In this document: positions 1 to 7,141 of the stretch, piece by piece
Layout of the letters: the number at the start of each line of letters is the position of its first letter
Numbering within the stretch: the first letter of the stretch is position 1
NCBI GenBank assembly: GCA_964579415.1
Contig: CAZOGW010000144.1
Coordinates: 1-7,141 of the forward strand
Length of the DNA stretch: 7,141 bases
Reading direction: 5' to 3'
Source of the DNA: CAZOGW01 sp964579415
Lineage (GTDB): Bacteria > Actinomycetota > Acidimicrobiia > Spongiisociales > UBA5794
The notes under the pieces: model-generated
What the model saw: only the letters and a program-made list of their open reading frames with translations
Told to the model about the DNA's origin: nothing
The model's database searches: none
Position numbers and translations under genes: made by a program

Positions 1-735
1 GTCGACGGCGCCCGGCTCGCCACCATCGTGCTCTGTGTCGGTGCCGCCAACGCCCTCGCCGACCCGCGCCGGCTGCTGAGGGTGCTCCCCCAGGCGCTTC
101 GCCGGGTGGGCACCGCGGTGGTGGTCGCCGTCTCGCTGGCACCGCAGATCGTCCGCAGTGCCCGCCGCGTCACCCGGGCGATGGCGCTGCGGGCGGTTCC
201 GCCGGGGAGGCGCACCGGGCGGCTGGTGCGCCTAGCCGGACCAGTGATGGAGGACGCCCTCGACCGCACCATGGCCCTGGCGGCGGCGATGGAGGTGCGC
301 GGCTTCGGCGCCGCCCCGCCCCGACCCCATCCCGCGGTACCGGCTTTGATGATGGTGGGTACCGCCGCCCTCAGCGTCGGCATGTTCGGTCTCCTCGACG
401 CGGCAGCACCCGGGTTCGCCGGAGCTCCCCTTCTCGTGGCGGGCGCCCTCCTCATCGCCGCCGGGATACACCTCGCCGGGCGCGCCCGCCAGGTCACCGT
501 CTACCGGCGGGACCCGTGGCGGGCCGTCGAGACGCTGGTGGTGACCTCCGGATTCACCGTCGCCGCCGGGTTCATCGCCCTCAGCCTCACCGACCCGCTA
601 CAGATGCTCCCTTCGGGGCCGCCGCACGCACCCGCGGCCGCGGTGGTCCTCGCCCTGCTGGCGACGCTACCGGCGTGGGTGGCCCCGGCCCAGCCGGCCA
701 CGTTGCGGGCAGGGGCCCCGGAGGCGGCACCGTGA
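1..735 (+). CDS. ECF transporter T component (EcfT/CbiQ-like), 5' partial
   Basis: Transmembrane scaffold of an energy-coupling factor importer; it transmits ATPase movements to the substrate-binding S component in the cytoplasmic membrane. The reading frame is open from base 1, so the gene starts upstream; the GTG at 28 is internal, because residues before it (RLATIV) continue a hydrophobic helix. 244 residues are visible. An amphipathic stretch rich in Arg follows (about residues 45-103) and ends in AMEVRGFG (96-103). This matches the second Ala-Arg-Gly coupling motif of EcfT, with Val in place of the first Ala. The first coupling motif is not clear (ALRAVPPG, 62-69). About four hydrophobic segments follow (roughly 114-133, 142-159, 177-196, 210-228), with a YRRDPW motif between the second and third. 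From memory, this extended C-terminus is typical of actinobacterial T components. The stop overlaps the GTG of the ATPase gene. Family call is firm; substrate is unknown. Confidence 0.88.
   Translation, partial: VDGARLATIVLCVGAANALADPRRLLRVLPQALRRVGTAVVVAVSLAPQIVRSARRVTRAMALRAVPPGRRTGRLVRLAGPVMEDALDRTMALAAAMEVRGFGAAPPRPHPAVPALMMVGTAALSVGMFGLLDAAAPGFAGAPLLVAGALLIAAGIHLAGRARQVTVYRRDPWRAVETLVVTSGFTVAAGFIALSLTDPLQMLPSGPPHAPAAAVVLALLATLPAWVAPAQPATLRAGAPEAAP
720..724 (+). promoter_or_regulatory. Ribosome binding site for the fused ECF ATPase
   Basis: GGAGG lies seven bases before the GTG at 732, inside the end of the T-component gene. It supports starting the ATPase at this GTG, which overlaps the upstream stop as GTGA, and not at the much earlier in-frame position 516. 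Confidence 0.7.
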
Positions 736-2291
736 TCCGGCTCGAAGGGGTGACGTTCCACTACCCGGGGCAGGAATCGCCGACGCTGCAGCGCGTCGAC
801 CTCGCCATCGGCGAGGGAGAGTTGTGCCTCGTCACCGGCGCCACCGGATCGGGTAAGTCGACGCTCCTCGCCACCGTCAACGGCCTCGTCCCCCGCTTCA
901 CCGGCGGCACGCTCACCGGCCGGGTGGAGGTGGGGGGCCGTGCCACCTCCGACCACTCCGTCGCCGACCTGGCCGGCATCGTCGGCTACGTCGCCCAGGA
1001 CCCGGTGCGTGGCTTCGTCGCCGAGAGGGTGGAGGAGGAGCTCGCCTGGGGGATGGAGCAACTCGGGGTGGCGCCGGAGGTGATGCGGGTTCGGGTCGAG
1101 GAGGTCCTGGACCTGCTCGGGATCGCCGACCTGCGGGACGTCCCCGTCACCGAGCTGTCCGGCGGCCAGCAGCAGAGGGTCGCCATCGGCGCCGTGCTCG
1201 CCATGCACCCGCAGGTGCTCGTGCTCGACGAACCCACATCGGCGCTCGATCCCGGCGCCGCCGAGGAGGTGCTGTCGGCCGTCACCCGCCTGGTCCACGA
1301 CCTCGGACTCACCGTGCTCATGGCAGAACACCGGCTGGAGAGGGTCGTCCAGTACGCCGACCGGGTCGCCCACGTCGGGCCGGGGGGAACGGTCGTCCAC
1401 GGGCCGGCCCAGGAGGTGATGGCCACCAGCAGCGTGGTGCCGCCGGTGGTGGAACTGGGTCGCGCCGCCGGGTGGTCCCCCCTCCCCCTCTCAGTGCGTG
1501 ATGCCCGCCGCCACGCCCCCGACCTGCGCCGGCGACTCGACGGCCCTCCCCCGACCGCCGCCCCCTCCCGCCTGCCGGGCGTGGCGGTGCGCGGCCTCAC
1601 CGTCCGCTACGGCGAGGTGACCGCGGTGCGCGATCTCGATATCGATGTGGCTGCCGGCGAGGTGACCGCGGTGATGGGGCGCAACGGTTCGGGCAAGTCG
1701 TCGCTGTTCTGGGCCATCCACGGCAGCGGCAACGCCACCGGGGACGTCGCCTCACCGCGGCCGGTGGCGCTGGTGCCGCAGACGCCGGGCGACCTGCTCT
1801 TCGCCGCGTCGGTGGATGCCGAATGTGAGCACGCCGACGCCGCCGGCAGCCGGCCGCCCGGTACCTGTCGCCGGTTGCTCGATCTGCTGGCCCCGGGGAT
1901 CGGCGGCGCCACCCATCCGTCCGACCTCTCCGAGGGTCAGCGGCTGGCACTGGTGCTGGCGATCCAACTCACCCCCGACCCCCCGGTGGTGGTACTCGAC
2001 GAGCCCACCCGCGGTCTCGACTACACCGCCAAGCGGGCCCTGGCGGCCCGGGCGCGCCAGCTGGCGGCCCAGGGCAAGGTCGTCCTGCTGAGCACCCACG
2101 ACGTCGAGTTCGCCGCCCTCATCGCCGACCGGGTGGTGGTGATGGCTCAAGGTGAGGTGGTCGCCGACGGTCGAGCCGCGGTGGTGCTACCCGGGTCGCC
2201 GCTGTTCTCCCCCCAGGTGACCAGGATCCTGGCGCCCGACCGGTGGCTCACCGTCGACGCAGTGGTGTCGGCCCTGGGGCGGACGGCATGA
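732..2291 (+). CDS. ECF transporter fused ATP-binding protein (EcfA-EcfA')
   Basis: Energises the importer by ATP hydrolysis at the inner face of the membrane. The 519-residue protein holds two complete ABC domains in tandem. Domain 1: Walker A GATGSGKST (36-44), Q-loop Gln89, signature LSGGQQQR (142-149), Walker B ending in Asp166-Glu167, switch His200. A linker follows (about 235-285), including a PPVVELGRAAG stretch of the kind seen in ECF ATPases. Domain 2: Walker A GRNGSGKSS (316-324), Q-loop Gln350, signature LSEGQ (399-403), Walker B with Asp423-Glu424, switch His456. Both catalytic Glu and His residues are present, so both sites look hydrolysis-competent; Glu for the first Gly of the second signature is a mild deviation. 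The start is the GTG at 732: homology begins at once (MIRLEGVTFHYPG, the first residue being the GTG), a GGAGG precedes it, and it overlaps the T-component stop by four bases. Many ECF systems use two separate ATPase genes; fusion is common in Actinobacteria. Confidence 0.95.
   Translation: MIRLEGVTFHYPGQESPTLQRVDLAIGEGELCLVTGATGSGKSTLLATVNGLVPRFTGGTLTGRVEVGGRATSDHSVADLAGIVGYVAQDPVRGFVAERVEEELAWGMEQLGVAPEVMRVRVEEVLDLLGIADLRDVPVTELSGGQQQRVAIGAVLAMHPQVLVLDEPTSALDPGAAEEVLSAVTRLVHDLGLTVLMAEHRLERVVQYADRVAHVGPGGTVVHGPAQEVMATSSVVPPVVELGRAAGWSPLPLSVRDARRHAPDLRRRLDGPPPTAAPSRLPGVAVRGLTVRYGEVTAVRDLDIDVAAGEVTAVMGRNGSGKSSLFWAIHGSGNATGDVASPRPVALVPQTPGDLLFAASVDAECEHADAAGSRPPGTCRRLLDLLAPGIGGATHPSDLSEGQRLALVLAIQLTPDPPVVVLDEPTRGLDYTAKRALAARARQLAAQGKVVLLSTHDVEFAALIADRVVVMAQGEVVADGRAAVVLPGSPLFSPQVTRILAPDRWLTVDAVVSALGRTA
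1610..1673 (+). repeat. 19-bp direct repeat inside the ATPase gene
   Basis: An exact 19-base sequence occurs at 1610-1628 and again at 1655-1673, 45 bases apart and in frame. Both copies encode GEVTAV (residues 294-299 and 309-314) at the start of the second ABC domain. The second copy is the normal strand leading into Walker A. The first corresponds to the family's variable strand, so the match may be chance aided by strong codon bias. Confidence 0.6.
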
Positions 2292-3070
2292 ACCGATCCG
2301 GCGTCCGCCGCATCGCCGTCCTCGGAATGGCGTCCCTGGGCGGCGCCGTCGCCTTCCTGTGGCCCCTGCTGGTCACACCGAACCCGGAGGCGGCCCGGAC
2401 TGTCAACGCTCCCCTGCTGTTCGCCCTCCTGGTCCCCCTCCTCATCGCCGTGGTCCTGGTGGAGATGACCGACGGCGCCATGGACGCCCGGGCGGTGGCC
2501 ATGCTCGGCGTACTCTCGGCACTGGGCGCGGTGCTGCGACCCCTCGGTGCGGGCACCGCCGGCATCGAGCTCGTCTTCTTCGTGATCGTCCTCGGGGGGC
2601 GGGTCTTCGGGCCGGCATTCGGATTCGTCCTGGGATCGACGGTGCTGTTCGCCTCGGCGCTCCTCACCGGCGGTGTCGGACCCTGGCTGCCGTTCCAGAT
2701 GCTGGCCTGCTCCTGGATCGGGCTGGGAGCCGGCCTTCTCCCCGAATGGCGGGGACGCGCCGAGATCGCACTGCTCTCGGTCTACGGCGTGGCGGCGGCG
2801 CTGGCGTACGGGGTACTGATGAACATCACGTTCTGGCCGTTCACCGCCGGCCTGGGTACGTCGATCTCGTTCGTCGCCGGCGACCCCGCCACGGAGAACC
2901 TGGCCCGCTTCGGCGCCTTCCACGTCGCCACCTCGCTGGGCTGGGATGTCGGCCGCGCCGTCACCAACGTGGTGGCGATCGTGCTGCTCGGCCCGACGAT
3001 CCTCGCCTCCCTCCGCCGCACCGCGCGCAAGGCGGCCTTCGTGGGGATCGGCGAGCACTCCCACATCTGA
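2288..3070 (+). CDS. ECF transporter S component (substrate-binding membrane protein)
   Basis: Integral membrane protein that binds the transported vitamin, precursor or metal and docks on the T component. It has 260 residues, longer than the roughly 180-200 of many S components. There are about six to seven hydrophobic segments (roughly 9-30, 42-60, 67-85, 92-112, 116-128, 135-152, 158-182, 222-242). The stretch GPWLPFQMLACSWIGLGAG (131-149) is, as I recall, a hallmark of actinobacterial ECF S components encoded beside T and ATPase genes. The ATG at 2288 overlaps the ATPase stop as ATGA. A longer in-frame start at 2243 would only add Arg/Gly-rich sequence read from inside the ATPase gene. 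The ribosome site is weak (a G-rich stretch), so expression probably depends on coupling to upstream translation. Having its own T and ATPase partners suggests a dedicated (group I) transporter. Substrate cannot be assigned. Confidence 0.82.
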   Translation: MNRSGVRRIAVLGMASLGGAVAFLWPLLVTPNPEAARTVNAPLLFALLVPLLIAVVLVEMTDGAMDARAVAMLGVLSALGAVLRPLGAGTAGIELVFFVIVLGGRVFGPAFGFVLGSTVLFASALLTGGVGPWLPFQMLACSWIGLGAGLLPEWRGRAEIALLSVYGVAAALAYGVLMNITFWPFTAGLGTSISFVAGDPATENLARFGAFHVATSLGWDVGRAVTNVVAIVLLGPTILASLRRTARKAAFVGIGEHSHI

Positions 3071-3072
3071 CA

Positions 3073-3097
3073 GGTACTTGGTACTTGGTACTTGGTA
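3073..3097 (+). repeat. Tandem heptamer repeat (GGTACTT), left edge of the gap
   Basis: Three and a half perfect copies of GGTACTT, 25 bases, begin two bases after the S-component stop and run directly into the N run. The unit contains the palindrome GTAC, so neighbouring units can pair as GTAC-TTG-GTAC, but only weakly. An identical 25-mer in the same orientation sits at the other edge of the gap. Confidence 0.95.
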
Positions 3098-3197
3098 NNN
3101 NNNNNNNNNNNNNNNNNNNNNNNNNNNNNNNNNNNNNNNNNNNNNNNNNNNNNNNNNNNNNNNNNNNNNNNNNNNNNNNNNNNNNNNNNNNNNNNNN
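3098..3197. other. Assembly gap (100 N)
   Basis: Exactly 100 undetermined bases, the usual placeholder for a scaffold gap of unknown size. Because both flanks are the same 25-base repeat, the two contigs may really overlap (no missing DNA), or may be separated by a longer repeat array or by unique sequence. Uninterrupted heptamer phase across the gap would need a length equal to 3 modulo 7, which 100 is not. Confidence 0.97.
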
Positions 3198-3222
3198 GGT
3201 ACTTGGTACTTGGTACTTGGTA
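3198..3222 (+). repeat. Tandem heptamer repeat (GGTACTT), right edge of the gap
   Basis: Three and a half perfect GGTACTT units, identical in sequence, length and orientation to the copy at the left edge. It ends at TAGGTCGCGG, where unique sequence begins. Confidence 0.95.
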
Positions 3223-3254
3223 GGTCGCGGATGCCAGTACCGCTACCGGCTTCT

Positions 3255-3268
3255 GGATACGGGATACC
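3255..3268 (+). repeat. Two-copy heptamer GGATACG/GGATACC
   Basis: Two adjacent seven-base units differ only in the last base. They lie 32 bases after the GGTACTT array and share with it the seven-base period and a GG-TAC core. It may be a degenerate relative of that array, or chance. Confidence 0.45.
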
Positions 3269-3316
3269 GATCTCCATGTAATCTATTGACCCACCCGTCG
3301 GCTTGATCCCACCCAC

Positions 3317-3321
3317 AGGAG
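3317..3321 (+). promoter_or_regulatory. Ribosome binding site deciding the CTG start of the terC-like gene
   Basis: AGGAG, nine bases before the CTG at 3331. No ATG, GTG or TTG exists in frame between the upstream stop at 3304 and the TTG at 3454, so this site singles out CTG as the start. Confidence 0.65.
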
Positions 3322-3330
3322 CGATCTGCG

Positions 3331-4374
3331 CTGAAACCCATCCTCGCCGCAGCCGAGTCGTCAACCGCGACGTTTGCCAGCTTCGACGTTCCGGGATGGG
3401 CATGGATCGCCCTGGTCGGCACGATTTCCCTGCTGCTCATCGGTGACCTGCTGTTGGTCCACCGCAAGCCCCACGCCATCTCGTTCCGCGAGGCCGCCAT
3501 CGAGTCGACGGTGTGGATCGCTCTGGGCCTGTCGTTCACACTGGTGATGCTCGGCTGGCAGGGTGGGCTGGCCGCCACCGAGTACCTCACCGGCTACCTC
3601 ATCGAGAAGAGCCTCTCGGTCGACAACGTCTTCGTGTGGGCGGTGATCTTCGGGTACTTCGCCGTGCCGGCGAAATACCAGTTCCGCGTGCTGTTCTGGG
3701 GCATCTTCGGGGCCCTCGTCCTGCGCGCCATCTTCATCTTCGCCGGCGTGGCCCTCATCGAGCGGTTCGAGTGGATCCTCTACGTCTTCGGCGCCTTCCT
3801 CATCTTCACCGGGTTCCGTATCGCCCGCCACGAGGAGGCCGAGGTCCACCCGGAGAACAACCCGGTCCTGAAGTTGGTGCAGCGTGTCGTCCCCTCGACC
3901 CACGAGTACGACGGCCAGAAGATGTTCACCCGCCGCACCGGGCGGCTACTCGCCACCCCGCTGTTCGCCGTGCTCATCCTGGTGGAGACCACCGATGTGG
4001 TGTTCGCCGTCGACTCGATCCCGGCCGTCCTGGCGGTGTCACGGGAGCCCTTCATCGTCTTCTCGTCGAACGCCTTCGCCATCCTCGGGCTGCGCGCCCT
4101 GTACTTCCTGCTCGCCGGGATGGCGGGGAAGTTCCGCTACCTCAACACGGGCCTGGGCATCATCATGGGCTTCGTCGGCGTCAAGATGCTCATTGTCGAG
4201 TGGTACCACCTCCCGGTGTGGGTCAGCCTGGGCTTCATCGCCCTGGTCCTCACGGTCGCCATCTGGCTGTCGCTGCGGGCCGACAGGCGTGACGAGGCCA
4301 ACGGCATCGCCGCGCCCGGTATCGAGGCCGGCGCGGCCGGGGATGCCGCGCCCGAGCAGGAGGATGGGACGTGA
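3331..4374 (+). CDS. TerC/Alx-family integral membrane protein (probable metal exporter)
   Basis: TerC-family proteins sit in the cytoplasmic membrane; characterised bacterial members (Alx, MeeF, MeeY) export manganese or help load exported metalloenzymes, and some are tied to tellurite resistance. From the CTG at 3331 the protein has 347 residues, a normal family length. The family core begins at GWAWIALVG (22-30), with HRKPHAISFREA (44-55) after the first membrane helix. EKSLSVDNVFVW (92-103, Asp98) and ETTDVVFAVDSIPAVLA (219-235, Asp222 and Asp228) hold the conserved acidic residues within helices expected to bind the metal. About seven to nine hydrophobic helices are visible, followed by a polar Ala/Gly/Glu-rich tail (317-347). 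Starting at the first conventional codon (TTG, 3454) would remove the first helix, so CTG with its AGGAG site is preferred. The stop overlaps the stress-protein start (GTGA), indicating one operon. Metal specificity is inferred from family only. Confidence 0.92.
   Translation: MKPILAAAESSTATFASFDVPGWAWIALVGTISLLLIGDLLLVHRKPHAISFREAAIESTVWIALGLSFTLVMLGWQGGLAATEYLTGYLIEKSLSVDNVFVWAVIFGYFAVPAKYQFRVLFWGIFGALVLRAIFIFAGVALIERFEWILYVFGAFLIFTGFRIARHEEAEVHPENNPVLKLVQRVVPSTHEYDGQKMFTRRTGRLLATPLFAVLILVETTDVVFAVDSIPAVLAVSREPFIVFSSNAFAILGLRALYFLLAGMAGKFRYLNTGLGIIMGFVGVKMLIVEWYHLPVWVSLGFIALVLTVAIWLSLRADRRDEANGIAAPGIEAGAAGDAAPEQEDGT
4358..4363 (+). promoter_or_regulatory. Ribosome binding site for the universal stress protein
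   Basis: AGGAGG, seven bases before the GTG at 4371, lies within the end of the terC-like gene. A near-perfect site plus the GTGA overlap fixes the start and implies efficient coupled translation. Confidence 0.8.
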
Positions 4375-5126
4375 GCGACACCCGCACACTGGTCTACGGT
4401 GACGACGGATCCGAGATGGCCGACCTGGTGTGGCGTTGGATCGACGGCCACGCCTGGCCGGGCTGGCGGGTAGAGGTGGTGGCGGCACACCCGCCGGCCG
4501 ACATGCGCCCCGTCATCGACGAGGAGGCACAGCCTCACCCCTGGGACCCGCCCTCGCGACGCGTCCCGGCGGAGCCGGGGTCCTTCGTCGAGGTGAGCCA
4601 CCTCACCGCGGCCATGGACCCGCGGCTCGCCCTGGACCGGCCCTGCGATCTGCTCGTCATCGGCCCCCGCGGTCCCGGGTTGCTCAAGTCGATGCACATC
4701 GGCAGCACCGCCGAATGGCTGATGCAGGCGCCGCCGGCGCCGATGGCTGTCATCTCACACGACACTCCTACCCGGCGGGCCCTCATCTGCGACGACGGCT
4801 CGCCGCACGCTCGCGCCGCGGTGGAGGCCTTCGCCTCCATGCCCTGGGCGTCGCGGGTCCATGCCACCGTCCTCACCGTCGATGACGGCCGAGCCGGTGA
4901 GCCGATCTCCGGGGCCGGCTCGGTGCTGCTTCCCGAGGCGTCCCGGGTGAGGCGGGAGGGTCATCCCACCCGGGCCATCCTCGACCAGATCGAGGAGACC
5001 AGCCCGGATCTGGTGGTCATGGGTGTGCGCGGCCTCAGCTTGATCCGCCGCCTCACCGTCGGCTCCACCACCTCGGCGATCCTCCGATCCGGCCACACCA
5101 ACCTGCTGGTGGCTCCGGCGAAGTAG
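4371..5126 (+). CDS. Tandem-domain universal stress protein (UspA family)
   Basis: Cytoplasmic nucleotide-binding protein of the UspA superfamily, a group linked to survival in starvation, low oxygen or redox stress. The 251 residues form two Usp domains. Domain 1 is about 1-130 and domain 2 about 134-250. Each begins with a strand followed by an acidic DDGS motif (11-14 and 141-144). Each carries the ATP-binding signature G-2X-G-9X-G-S-T: Gly98/Gly101/Gly111-Ser-Thr, and Gly218/Gly221/Gly231-Ser-Thr. Both domains therefore look able to bind ATP, while in many tandem Usp proteins one site has decayed. No signal peptide or membrane segment is seen. It starts at GTG with a strong ribosome site and overlaps the terC-like gene by four bases, so it is probably co-transcribed and may respond to the same metal or redox stress; that functional link is inference. 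It ends at TAG, 58 bases from the convergent fusA stop. Confidence 0.93.
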   Translation: MSDTRTLVYGDDGSEMADLVWRWIDGHAWPGWRVEVVAAHPPADMRPVIDEEAQPHPWDPPSRRVPAEPGSFVEVSHLTAAMDPRLALDRPCDLLVIGPRGPGLLKSMHIGSTAEWLMQAPPAPMAVISHDTPTRRALICDDGSPHARAAVEAFASMPWASRVHATVLTVDDGRAGEPISGAGSVLLPEASRVRREGHPTRAILDQIEETSPDLVVMGVRGLSLIRRLTVGSTTSAILRSGHTNLLVAPAK

Positions 5127-5184
5127 CCCCCGGACCCAAGTACCAAGTACCTCCCCACGCCCAACCAGCGTTTGAGGTTCCGCG
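5127..5184. other. Convergent spacer between the stress gene and fusA
   Basis: 58 bases separating two genes transcribed toward each other. No GC-rich stem followed by a T-run, which would mark an intrinsic terminator, is visible for either strand. The main recognisable content is the short heptamer repeat at 5136-5151. Confidence 0.6.
5136..5151 (-). repeat. Short inverted copy of the heptamer repeat
   Basis: The + strand reads CCAAGTACCAAGTACC, the exact reverse complement of GGTACTTGGTACTTGG in the array flanking the assembly gap, 2.3 units long. It begins ten bases after the stress-protein stop and lies 33 bases beyond the fusA stop. In the direction of fusA transcription it reads GGTACTT, the same sense relation as the array after the S-component gene. 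Confidence 0.9.

Positions 5185-7141
<1,957 letters not shown>

Larger units (their letters stand above)
3223..3330 (+). other. Intergenic leader before the terC-like gene
   Basis: No gene is visible here. A second short period-7 repeat (GGATACG then GGATACC) lies at 3255-3268. An AT-richer patch around 3276-3288 includes TAATCT (3279-3284), which could be a -10 element, but no convincing -35 lies 16-18 bases upstream. I see no manganese (yybP-ykoY) riboswitch core, although that element often precedes terC-family genes. The leader is cut short by the assembly gap, so a promoter or riboswitch could be missing. Confidence 0.5.

Noticed and set aside
516..731. N-terminal extension of the fused ATPase to an upstream start
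   Set aside because: It would add 72 residues that are an out-of-frame reading of the T-component C-terminus; ABC similarity starts right at the GTG at 732, which has a good ribosome site.
501..1400. Long minus-strand open frame (299 codons) opposite the T-component and ATPase genes
   Set aside because: Shadow of strongly GC-biased coding DNA; the product is a low-complexity His/Gly/Asp-rich string with no family motif, while the + strand frames encode clear ECF proteins.
3073..3222. CRISPR array
   Set aside because: The unit is only seven bases, copies are directly adjacent with no spacers, and no cas-like gene is nearby.
3279..3284. TAATCT as a promoter -10 element
   Set aside because: No recognisable -35 hexamer at suitable spacing; a six-base match in an AT-richer patch is too weak to annotate as a promoter.
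2359..3306. Plus-strand open frame of 315 codons crossing the assembly gap
   Set aside because: Arg/Pro-rich out-of-frame reading of the S-component gene, kept open only because the N run contains no stops.
3223..3330. Manganese (yybP-ykoY) riboswitch before the terC-like gene
   Set aside because: Expected from family context, but the conserved core sequences are not present in the available leader; the gap prevents a final answer.
2147..3403. Minus-strand open frame of 418 codons crossing the assembly gap
   Set aside because: Also passes through the N run; composition is that of an antisense shadow and it overlaps recognised genes on the other strand.
3454..3456. TTG as start of the terC-like gene
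   Set aside because: It falls inside the first membrane helix and would delete conserved family sequence; no ribosome binding site precedes it.
5127..5184. Bidirectional intrinsic terminator in the convergent spacer
   Set aside because: No stable inverted repeat with a T-run on either strand; the heptamer copy can form only a 4-bp GTAC stem.

Overview
This is a very GC-rich stretch with the codon habits of a high-GC actinobacterium: third positions are almost all G or C, GTG starts are used, and genes overlap by four bases. The fused two-ATPase ECF cassette with an actinobacterial-type T component fits this. A deeper placement, for example Acidimicrobiia, is only a guess. The run of exactly 100 N shows the window comes from a scaffolded draft or metagenome assembly.

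Left part (1-3070, + strand): three tightly packed genes form a complete energy-coupling factor (ECF) vitamin or metal uptake transporter. They are the T component (5' end outside the window), a single polypeptide carrying both ATPase domains, and a membrane substrate-binding S component. Each gene overlaps the next by four bases (GTGA, then ATGA), so they are almost certainly one translationally coupled operon. The substrate cannot be read from the sequence.

Middle (3071-3330): an intergenic region interrupted by the assembly gap. Both edges of the gap carry the same 25-base tandem heptamer repeat, unit GGTACTT. A second, short period-7 motif and an AT-richer patch follow before the next gene.

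Right-middle (3331-5126, + strand): a TerC/Alx-family membrane protein, probably a manganese or other metal exporter. Its only plausible start is a CTG with a good ribosome binding site. It overlaps by four bases with a tandem-domain universal stress protein that has two intact nucleotide-binding motifs.

Right end (5185-7141, - strand): the main part of fusA (elongation factor G), converging on the stress gene. Its N-terminal ~50 residues lie outside the window. No tuf gene follows it, unlike the classical str operon. A short copy of the same heptamer repeat sits in the 58-base convergent spacer.

Most of the coding content is ordinary. I did not find a convincing new defence, mobile or RNA system. 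The least explained signals are the dispersed intergenic heptamer repeat that breaks the assembly and the CTG start of the terC-like gene.
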